The notes under the pieces are model-generated. The model was not told the origin of the DNA and did not search any database. It worked only from the letters and a program-made list of their open reading frames with translations. Below, one piece after another: positions 1 to 5,191 of a stretch of 5,191 bases of DNA. Source of the DNA: Planctomycetota bacterium (GTDB lineage Bacteria > Planctomycetota > UBA1135 > UBA2386); the NCBI GenBank assembly GCA_016793305.1, contig JAEUHU010000216.1, positions 1 through 5,191 of the forward strand, written 5' to 3'. Position 1 is the first letter of the stretch. Each line of letters begins with the position of its first letter. Made by a program: the position numbers and the translations under genes.

Positions 1-1754
1 GGGCCGAGGCGACGGACGTGGGCGCGCAGCCGTTCCATGCGCTCGGGATCCTCTTCGACGGCGGCGACGCAGTAGGCGTGCACGGCGCGTTCGAGATCGG
101 TCGGACCGGTGCTGGCGGCCAGGTAGAGGGCGAACCAGGGCTCGGCGGCGGCAGGCCCCTTGATGACCAGCTCCTGCTCGCCACGCTGCCAGCCTCGGGC
201 GGTGAAGGCCGCACTCGCGGTCGGCCAGTCGCGGGCGTCCGGCGCCAGCACTGCGGCCGCTTCGACGAGGTTCTGCGTCGTGCGCCACGAACGTTCCCGC
301 AGCGTCGACACGTCCGTGACTTCGGCGATGGCAGCGCGCGCGCCCGGAACGTCGCCCATGGCGAGTGTGAACATCACGCGCTCGGACGGCCAGGCCGGCA
401 GGAACGCGGCCCAAGCGAGCCACGGAGCCACGAGCACCGCGGCCAGCACGCCGATCCGCAGGTGCCGACCGCGCCGGTCGAACTCGGCCCGGTAGGCGGG
501 ATCACCCTGGTAGCGGTGCATGCGCAGAGCACGCTCGGTCTCGTTCGGGTGCAGCGAGAACACGCGGTTCCACCAGCTCTGCGCGACCGGTGCCGCGAGG
601 CGACCGACGTCGAGCAGCGCCTGTGAGCACGGGCCCGCACCGAGAGCCTGCACCGACGCGGCGTCGGCTTCGAGCTCGACCCGGTGCGCCAGTCGGCGCA
701 CCACGAGCCAGCCGGCGACCGTCGCCAGCGCCGCCAGCGCACCGACCAGCACCATCGGCCAGCCGGCCTCGGTGCCCACCTGCACCAACGCCATCACGAC
801 CAGCGTCGTGGACAGCGCCAGCGCCAGCAGCCAGGCCGGATGGCCCATGCGCGCGTGACCTACTTCGTGCGCGACGACGCCCTTCAGGCACTCGGCGTCG
901 AGCCCTTCGAGCAGACCGTCGGTCAGGCAGACGAAGCGGCCGAACGGCAGCGGCCCGACCAGCATCGCGTTCAGCGACCGGCGGCCGGTCGGCAGCACCA
1001 GCAACCGGTGCTTCGCGAAACCGAGGCGCTCGGCGACGTCGTACAGCGGCTGCCGCAGATGCAGCGGCAGCTGGCCGTGGATGCCGAACGCGAAGCGGAA
1101 CAGCCACGGCAACCCTGACACCGCCAGCAGCAGCAGGGCGATCGCCGACGCCAGATGCCCGAGCGTGGTCGTGTGCACGAACGCCTGCAGCAGAGCACTC
1201 TCGGCGATCAACAGGTCCAGACCCGCCACCAGCGCGAACACGCCGACGATCAGGATCGGCCAGCCGAGCCGCAGGCGCACGTACGGAGACAGGTCGCACA
1301 GGCGCGGCAACATCGGCTCGGGCATCGGCAGCTCGTGTGCCTGGGCGCGCACGTCGAGGTGGATCTGGGCCATCGTGGCGAGCACGAGCCGCGGCAGTTC
1401 GGCGACGAACACCGGCAGGAAGCGCAGCAGGAGCTCGCTGGCGGAGCTGCCCCACGTGGTCCGTTCGAGGAAGTCCTCGTAGGCGCCGACCGCGAACAGG
1501 GCGTGCACGGTCGCCGGCGTGGCGAACGCCGACCAGGCGAGCACCGCGCGCGGCGGCACACGCGAGCGCTGGCCGGTGCGCAGCTCCCGTCGAGACGCAC
1601 GCAGCGACCACAACGCCAGCGCCGAGGGCAACAGCAGCAGCGAAGCAGCCGGCACGACTCGCGACGGCACGCCTTCGCCAGGCAGGGCGTCCTGCAGCGG
1701 AGCCCCGAGCAAGGCCACCAGCAGGCCCACCATCAAGACGAGCGGCAAGGTCAC
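1..1754 (-). CDS. Multi-pass membrane M48 family zinc metallopeptidase (3' end cut by window edge)
   Basis: 584 codons are visible and the frame is open to the left edge. HEVGH at 296-300 (bases 855-869) gives two zinc histidines and the catalytic glutamate. ELEAD at 360-364 supplies the third ligand, E360, in the family's E-x-x-A-D pattern. HPNETER (402-408) matches the M48 HP-x-x-x-x-R motif. The stretch before HEVGH (SLNAML at 260-265, TDGLLEGL at 278-285) is typical of Ste24/HtpX-like enzymes. Hydrophobic segments near 3-20, 33-50, 72-90, 164-182, 200-218, 305-325, 332-350 and 433-453 suggest six to eight membrane passes. An alpha-helical, TPR-like tail of at least 130 residues follows. 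By family knowledge it would cleave membrane or misfolded proteins at the membrane. The GTG at 1754, 7 bases after the TPR gene stop, is the best start; ATG at 1733 is the alternative. Neither has a good ribosome site. It is probably the last visible member of the lemA unit. Confidence 0.9.
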   Translation of the reverse strand, partial: MTLPLVLMVGLLVALLGAPLQDALPGEGVPSRVVPAASLLLLPSALALWSLRASRRELRTGQRSRVPPRAVLAWSAFATPATVHALFAVGAYEDFLERTTWGSSASELLLRFLPVFVAELPRLVLATMAQIHLDVRAQAHELPMPEPMLPRLCDLSPYVRLRLGWPILIVGVFALVAGLDLLIAESALLQAFVHTTTLGHLASAIALLLLAVSGLPWLFRFAFGIHGQLPLHLRQPLYDVAERLGFAKHRLLVLPTGRRSLNAMLVGPLPFGRFVCLTDGLLEGLDAECLKGVVAHEVGHARMGHPAWLLALALSTTLVVMALVQVGTEAGWPMVLVGALAALATVAGWLVVRRLAHRVELEADAASVQALGAGPCSQALLDVGRLAAPVAQSWWNRVFSLHPNETERALRMHRYQGDPAYRAEFDRRGRHLRIGVLAAVLVAPWLAWAAFLPAWPSERVMFTLAMGDVPGARAAIAEVTDVSTLRERSWRTTQNLVEAAAVLAPDARDWPTASAAFTARGWQRGEQELVIKGPAAAEPWFALYLAASTGPTDLERAVHAYCVAAVEEDPERMERLRAHVRRLG

Positions 1755-1761
1755 GCGGGAC

Positions 1762-2790
1762 TCAACGCTCGCGGGGTTCGCCCGACTCCGCCGGATCGGC
1801 CGGGAACGCGCGCGCCAGCGCCGCGGCGAACCGCGGGTCCTTGCGCAACAGGGCCAGTTCGGGGTCGCTCTCGAGGTTCTTCCGGGCGATGCGATGCGAC
1901 GAGTCGAGGTGCGGCGAAGCCAGCATCTCGGCCAGGGTCTCGAGTGCCTCGAGCCCGCGCTTCTGGTCGCCCGCCAGGCTGTGCGCACATGCGGCCGCAT
2001 ACCATGCGACGGGCAACAGCGGCACCTCGGACCGCTTCGCCAGGGCCTGGGCTGCGAGGTGGGTGCCCGCGGCGGAGCGATACTCGCGCAGCAACGTGTG
2101 GAAGTCGGCGAGCTCGAGCAACGCGTGCACCCGCTGCTCCGGTTCCCCTTCGGTGGTCTCGGCCTGCAGCTCGGTGAGCGTGCGCTGGGCGAACTCCTTG
2201 GTGCCCCACTGCCACAAGGCGCCCGACAACTGGCGGCGCAGGTCGAGCGCTTCGCGTTCGTTCTCGACCAGGCGGATCACCGCCTCGAGCCGCTCGGCCG
2301 ACGGTGCGCGCGGCTGCAGATCGCGCAGCGGCCCGACCAGGTGGACCCTGCGGGTGAAGGCGAACCAGGGCGGCGTGTCGAGCACCAGATCGAAGAAGCG
2401 CTCGCCGACGAACGGCATCAGCGGCTGCAGCGGCGCGTATTGGCCCGCGTAGACCATGTCGATCGCGCGCTGGCTGGTCACGAAGTCGAGCGCCACCATC
2501 GTGGCCAGCGAGTGGATGGCCCGAGCACGCAGCGTGCCGGGCTCCTTGGCGGCTTCCGGCAACAGCCGCGCCAACCAGGTGATGGTCGCCGGCCGATCCA
2601 CGGCGAGTCGCGCCACGATCCGCTCCGCGTCGAGGGCGCGGATGCCGCCGTCCTCGAGCCAGCGTTCGGCCTCGGCGATGGCACCAGCGATCGGTGCTGG
2701 CTCGTCAGGCACCTGAGCGCGGAGCCCCACACCGCCCAGCAGGGCGAACAGCAGGGAAGGAACGGCACTGCGGGCGACGGATGACGGCAT
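1762..2790 (-). CDS. Exported TPR-like repeat protein of unknown function
   Basis: 342 residues. The start is the ATG at 2790-2788, because a Sec-type signal peptide follows directly: Arg at 7, hydrophobic core PSLLFALLGGVGL (11-23), and probable cleavage after LRA at 23-25. A longer frame runs 38 codons further upstream, but it would bury the signal peptide behind an arginine-rich segment and overlap the SDR gene. The mature protein is almost all amphipathic helices. Helical pairs between roughly 195 and 253 look like TPR units. The segment from WYAAACAHSLAGD (263-275) to DPELALLRKDPRF (309-321) resembles the 'TPR end-of-group' ending, a TPR followed by a D-P-x-L-x-x-L-x-x-D-P-R-F closure. 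No catalytic motif is visible. It is likely periplasmic or envelope-bound and may mediate protein contacts. It lies 62 bases after the SDR gene and 7 bases before the M48 gene, so it may partner the peptidase (inference). I recognise no named family for its first half. Confidence 0.85.
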   Translation of the reverse strand: MPSSVARSAVPSLLFALLGGVGLRAQVPDEPAPIAGAIAEAERWLEDGGIRALDAERIVARLAVDRPATITWLARLLPEAAKEPGTLRARAIHSLATMVALDFVTSQRAIDMVYAGQYAPLQPLMPFVGERFFDLVLDTPPWFAFTRRVHLVGPLRDLQPRAPSAERLEAVIRLVENEREALDLRRQLSGALWQWGTKEFAQRTLTELQAETTEGEPEQRVHALLELADFHTLLREYRSAAGTHLAAQALAKRSEVPLLPVAWYAAACAHSLAGDQKRGLEALETLAEMLASPHLDSSHRIARKNLESDPELALLRKDPRFAAALARAFPADPAESGEPRER

Positions 2791-2852
2791 CGTAGGACTT
2801 CGACCTCGCGACGTGAGCCTAGCGCGAGCGCGGCGGAGTGGCGGTCCCGAGC

Positions 2853-3539
2853 TCATTCGACCGCGGACAACAGCACGCCCGGCACGGTCGCGGTGGCGAC
2901 GCACAGCTGCAGCAGCGCGCGGGCCGTCCGCTCGACGCCTCCGTCCACCGCCGTGGCGTCCGCCGTCGTGGCCGTGCCGGTCGGCAGCACGACCCCGGTG
3001 ACGATCCCGCTGCCCTCGAGATCGATCGCCAGCGAGCGCACGTAGCCGTGCAGCGCTTCCTTCGCCGCGGCGAACGCGGCGGAGCCGGCGGCGAGCCCCG
3101 TCGGGCCCGCACCGACGAACGCGAGGCAGCCACGCCGACGGCGACGCAGGCCCGGCAGCAGCGCCCGCACCAGGGTCGCGTTCGCCAGCAGGTTGGCCTC
3201 CAGCAGCTCGGCGAGATCCTGGCCCGGTTCGCGTCCCGGGTCGCGCGGTGCGAAGCTCCCGGCTGCGCCGACGAAGCCCGTGACCGGCCCGAGCGCGTCG
3301 TTGGCGCCCTTCGCGAAGCCGGCCGCGGCCTCCGTGTCGAGGGACGGCACGAGACCGACCAGCACCCGCTCCTTGCCGAGTTCGCCCTGCAGCCTGGCGA
3401 CCTGCCAGGGCTTGCGGACCGCCGCGGCGACCTTGCCGCCGCCGGCCAGCACCAGGCGGCAGAGGCAGGAACCGATCCGCCCGGTGGCGCCGGCCACCAC
3501 CACGACCCGATCGCGCAGATCCAAGGGGCGCTGGTCCAT
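2853..3539 (-). CDS. Short-chain dehydrogenase/reductase-fold protein with degenerate active site
   Basis: 228 residues, slightly short for a classical SDR (about 250). The N-terminal Rossmann strand VVVVAGATGRIG (12-23) carries a GxxGxxG nucleotide-binding pattern, more like atypical or extended SDRs than the classical GxxxGxG. VGAAG (90-94) stands where NNAG usually is. N116, in EANLLAN, matches the conserved active-site Asn. The catalytic region has K160 in register, but the Tyr position is F156 (FAAAK instead of YxxxK). The Ser position 13 residues earlier is G143. LPTGTATT (185-192) matches the usual P-G-x-x-x-T loop only loosely. A run of five arginines at 132-136 precedes the catalytic strand. 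It probably binds NAD(P) in the cytoplasm, but ordinary oxidoreductase chemistry is doubtful; a redox-sensing or scaffold role is possible (inference). The ATG starts 2 bases after the lemA stop, so the two are very likely co-translated. The fold is confident, the function unknown. Confidence 0.88.
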   Translation of the reverse strand: MDQRPLDLRDRVVVVAGATGRIGSCLCRLVLAGGGKVAAAVRKPWQVARLQGELGKERVLVGLVPSLDTEAAAGFAKGANDALGPVTGFVGAAGSFAPRDPGREPGQDLAELLEANLLANATLVRALLPGLRRRRRGCLAFVGAGPTGLAAGSAAFAAAKEALHGYVRSLAIDLEGSGIVTGVVLPTGTATTADATAVDGGVERTARALLQLCVATATVPGVLLSAVE

Positions 3540-3541
3540 CG

Positions 3542-4102
3542 TCAGAACGAGACCTTGACCGCCTTGCGCTCCTCGGCGGACTCGACCTCGAAGTACTCGA
3601 CCTGCTTGAAGCTCGAGAACAGCACGTTGTTCGGGAACTGCTCGATGGCGTTGTTGAGGCGCATCGCCGCGTCGTTGTAGGCCTGGCGCGCGAAGCTGAT
3701 CTTGTTCTCGGTCGAGGCCAGCTCCTCCTGCAGCTTGAGCATGTTCTGGTTGGCCTTCAGGTCCGGATAGCCCTCGGACACCGCCATCAGGCCACGCAGC
3801 GAGGTCGACAGCAGCCCTTCGGCCTTGGCCAGTTCGCCGATGTTGCCAGCACGGCTCAGGTCGACGCACTGTTGGCGCGCACGGATCACGGCCTCGAGAG
3901 TGTTGCTCTCGTGCTTCATGTAGCCCTTGACCGTCTCGACCAGGTTCGGGATCAGGTCGTAGCGACGCTTCAGCTGCACGTCGATCTGGCTCCACGCGTT
4001 CTTCGCCTCGTTGCGGCGACTCACGAGCCCGTTGTAGAGGCCCATGACGATCAGGCCGATCACGACGACGACACCGACCACGACTGCGATGACTGTGCCC
4101 AC
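3542..4102 (-). CDS. lemA: LemA family membrane protein
   Basis: 186 residues from the GTG start, matching the family's usual length of about 185-200. One hydrophobic helix at 3-22, very rich in Val and Ile, is a membrane anchor. It is followed by YNGLV and the family-typical AWSQIDVQLKRRYDLIPNLV (36-55), then VKGYMKHE. The rest is the long helical bundle seen in LemA structures, with GYPDLKANQN at 111-120 and a conserved FPNN at 156-159. By family knowledge the helical domain faces the extracytoplasmic side. The molecular role is not established; LemA genes recur beside M48/HtpX-type membrane peptidases and envelope-stress genes. The GTG start is chosen because GGAGGT lies 8 bases upstream and the protein then begins right at the anchor. 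The alternative ATG at 4141 would add 13 basic, unremarkable residues (199 in total). It lies 59 bases after dapF and 2 bases before the SDR gene, so it is probably co-transcribed with the latter. Confidence 0.95.
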   Translation of the reverse strand: MGTVIAVVVGVVVVIGLIVMGLYNGLVSRRNEAKNAWSQIDVQLKRRYDLIPNLVETVKGYMKHESNTLEAVIRARQQCVDLSRAGNIGELAKAEGLLSTSLRGLMAVSEGYPDLKANQNMLKLQEELASTENKISFARQAYNDAAMRLNNAIEQFPNNVLFSSFKQVEYFEVESAEERKAVKVSF

Positions 4103-4110
4103 GCGGATGA

Positions 4111-4116
4111 ACCTCC
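4111..4116 (-). promoter_or_regulatory. Ribosome binding site GGAGGT that decides the lemA start
   Basis: GGAGGT on the minus strand is separated by 8 bases from the GTG at 4102-4100, which is ideal spacing. The other genes here have no comparable site. It favours the GTG start over the in-frame ATG at 4141-4139, which has no such site and would put this sequence inside the coding region. Confidence 0.65.
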
Positions 4117-4118
4117 GA

Positions 4119-4133
4119 GGGCGCGACGCGCCC
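4119..4133 (-). other. Small perfect GC hairpin upstream of lemA
   Basis: A 6-base inverted repeat (gggcgc / gcgccc) with a 3-base loop lies in the dapF-lemA gap, 2 bases upstream of the lemA Shine-Dalgarno sequence. No T-run follows on the minus strand, so it does not look like a standard intrinsic terminator. It could affect lemA translation or mRNA processing. In DNA this GC-rich a stem of this size can also arise by chance, so its function is uncertain. Confidence 0.35.
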
Positions 4134-4161
4134 GAGACCATTGGCGAACGAGCCGGCCGAA

Positions 4162-4965
4162 CTACTCGGAGAGCTCGATCTCGCCGGTGAAGACGGTACG
4201 AGCCGGGCCGACGATCGCAAGGCCGCCGACGTCGTCCTGCACCCGCAGCGTGCCGCCGCGCAGCTCGACCTGCACGTCGCCGAGCGATCCGACCAGGCCG
4301 GCGGCGCGCGCGGCACTGGCGGCGACCGCAGCCCCGGTGCCGCACGCAAGCGTCTCGCCGCTGCCCCGTTCGTAGGTGCGTTGGCGCAGGCGAAGTGGCC
4401 CGAGCACCTGGACGAACTCGACGTTGACGCCGCCCGGGAAGTCGGGGTGGTGCTGCAGGGCCTCGCCGAGCCGCAGCACGTCGGCCTGTTCGGTGTCGGC
4501 GACGAACGTGACCGCGTGCGGATTGCCGGCATCCCCAGGCCACAGCTCGATCGAGCGGTCGTCGACCGTGATCCGCCGCGGTGCGGCGACGGTGACGGTG
4601 CCCAACTCCGTGCGGACGTCGCCGGAGGCGAGCAACTCCACCGGTCGCAAGCCGGCATCGGTCTCGACCACGAACCTCGGGCCGGTCACGTGGCCGTGCG
4701 CCGCGGCGAGCTTCGCGAGGCAGCGCAGGCCGTTGCCGCACATCGCCCCGCGCGAGCCGTCGGCGTTCCACATCGCCATGCGCACCGGGGCCTGCGGGTC
4801 GCGCAACAGCACGATCAGTCCGTCGCCACCGATGCCGAAATGGCGATCGCTCCAGCGCTGCGCCAGCTCGGGGCCGCGTGCCATCGGGAACGGATCGCGG
4901 ATGCCGTCGACGAACACGTAGTCGTTGCCGGCACCCTCCATCTTGCGGAACCGCACGCGCTTCAT
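4162..4965 (-). CDS. dapF: Diaminopimelate epimerase
   Basis: A cofactor-independent cytoplasmic epimerase of 267 residues, close to the family's usual 270-280. It converts LL-diaminopimelate to meso-diaminopimelate, the lysine precursor and peptidoglycan cross-linking residue. All signatures are visible: GAGND at 11-15; GIGGDG at 44-49; NADGS at 67-71, running into CGNG with the first catalytic cysteine C76; NPH at 148-150; N181; ERGSGET at 199-205; and ACGTG with the second catalytic cysteine C208. C76 and C208 are the thiol/thiolate acid-base pair, and the Asn residues and the E199-R200 pair are substrate ligands by family knowledge. The ATG start overlaps the upstream stop as ATGA, and the motif at residue 11 leaves the standard short N-terminus, so the start is secure. 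No clear Shine-Dalgarno precedes it, so translation may depend on coupling to the beta-CASP gene. Its presence implies a DAP pathway, and by inference a DAP-type cell wall. Nothing is missing. Confidence 0.97.
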   Translation of the reverse strand: MKRVRFRKMEGAGNDYVFVDGIRDPFPMARGPELAQRWSDRHFGIGGDGLIVLLRDPQAPVRMAMWNADGSRGAMCGNGLRCLAKLAAAHGHVTGPRFVVETDAGLRPVELLASGDVRTELGTVTVAAPRRITVDDRSIELWPGDAGNPHAVTFVADTEQADVLRLGEALQHHPDFPGGVNVEFVQVLGPLRLRQRTYERGSGETLACGTGAAVAASAARAAGLVGSLGDVQVELRGGTLRVQDDVGGLAIVGPARTVFTGEIELSE

Positions 4966-5191
4966 GGGATCGCCACCGTGTCGTACTTGGCGGGCACCGA
5001 CACCGAACGGAAGCCGGCGGCGCGCAGACGTTCGGCATGGGCATTGGCCGGCCCGATTTCGCCGTGGACCACAAACACCTGGCCGCAGCGACCGGCCAAG
5101 TGGCTGGTGGCCGCGAGCAGTTCGCCGCGATCGGCGTGGGCCGACATGCCGACCATCGAACGCACTTTGCAGCGCACCGGGTAGGTCTCGC
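4962..5191 (-). CDS. Beta-CASP metallo-beta-lactamase-fold hydrolase, C-terminal fragment (probable RNA-processing nuclease)
   Basis: Only the last 75 codons are present; the 5' part lies beyond the right edge and the frame is open to that edge (first full codon GAG at 5189-5187). The fragment holds two landmarks of the beta-CASP family. SAHAD (fragment residues 16-20) fits motif B, and VHGE (41-44) fits motif C; their histidines are 24 residues apart. After VHGE comes the usual helix ending in LRAAGF and a short beta tail. In this family (CPSF-73, Ysh1, RNase J and bacterial COG1236-like proteins) these histidines help hold the zinc pair that hydrolyses RNA phosphodiesters, normally in the cytoplasm. 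An apparent GTG start at 5177 is internal, because the similarity continues upstream of it (ETYPVR before the CKVRSM stretch). The stop overlaps the dapF start by 4 bases. The exact substrate cannot be told from the fragment; the fold call is firm, the nuclease role is inferred. Confidence 0.85.
   Translation of the reverse strand, partial: ETYPVRCKVRSMVGMSAHADRGELLAATSHLAGRCGQVFVVHGEIGPANAHAERLRAAGFRSVSVPAKYDTVAIP

Noticed and set aside
502..1611. A 369-codon minus-strand open frame overlapping the M48 region
   Set aside because: It is out of frame with HEVGH, is dominated by Arg, Ala and Gly, and has no membrane segments or motifs. The true frame is the one open from 1754 to the window edge.
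590..2452. A 620-codon open frame on the plus strand
   Set aside because: It lies antisense to the M48 and TPR genes, and its product is a low-complexity run of Arg, Ala, Pro and Ser, as expected for a shadow frame in GC-rich DNA. The minus strand carries recognisable motifs over the same bases.
2805..2828. Inverted repeat ctcgcg/cgcgag with a 12-base loop in the SDR-TPR gap, considered as a terminator
   Set aside because: The stem is only 6 bases, the loop is long and there is no T-run. In DNA of this composition such a pair is expected by chance. I also see no convincing promoter boxes in the 62-base gap.
2853..4658. A 601-codon minus-strand frame that could be read as a fusion protein
   Set aside because: Only its last 228 codons resemble a protein family (SDR). 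The upstream part is an out-of-frame reading of dapF and lemA, and a good ATG at 3539 starts the SDR 2 bases after lemA.
3542..5074. A 510-codon minus-strand frame ending in LemA
   Set aside because: The first 311 codons are an arginine-rich out-of-frame reading of dapF. The LemA part begins at 4102 or at most 4141.
4141..5184. A 347-codon plus-strand frame opposite dapF
   Set aside because: It is fully antisense to dapF, whose complete set of catalytic motifs leaves no doubt about the coding strand; the product has no recognisable features.

Overview
The window is a GC-rich bacterial fragment (about 70% G+C by eye). It carries six protein-coding genes, all on the minus strand and packed head to tail, so transcription runs from the right edge to the left edge. 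I found no RNA genes, mobile elements, CRISPR arrays or long repeats, and no gene-free stretch longer than 62 bases. The host is probably Planctomycetota or another high-GC environmental lineage. This is an inference from three things: the exported TPR protein with an 'end-of-group' style C-terminus, the unusual membrane M48 peptidase, and scarce Shine-Dalgarno sites. The sequence does not prove it.

In transcription order: (1) the last 75 codons of a beta-CASP metallo-beta-lactamase-fold protein, probably an RNA-processing nuclease (4962-5191, cut by the right edge). (2) dapF, diaminopimelate epimerase (4162-4965), sharing an ATGA stop/start with gene 1. (3) A LemA family membrane protein (3542-4102). 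It starts most plausibly at a GTG behind a strong GGAGGT site, and a small perfect GC hairpin lies just upstream of that site. (4) A short-chain dehydrogenase/reductase fold protein (2853-3539), starting 2 bases after lemA. Its catalytic Ser and Tyr positions read Gly and Phe. (5) An exported TPR-like protein (1762-2790). (6) A large multi-pass membrane M48 metallopeptidase with HEVGH (1-1754), whose 3' end lies beyond the left edge. No stop codon occurs in its frame within the window.

Genes 1 and 2 look translationally coupled although their functions are unrelated; dapF supplies meso-diaminopimelate for lysine and peptidoglycan. Genes 3 to 6 look like an envelope module: LemA with an M48 membrane peptidase is a recurrent bacterial pairing. 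Here a probable non-catalytic SDR and an exported TPR protein sit between them. That module, and especially the degenerate SDR, is the part most worth following up. I see no wholly new mobile or defence system.
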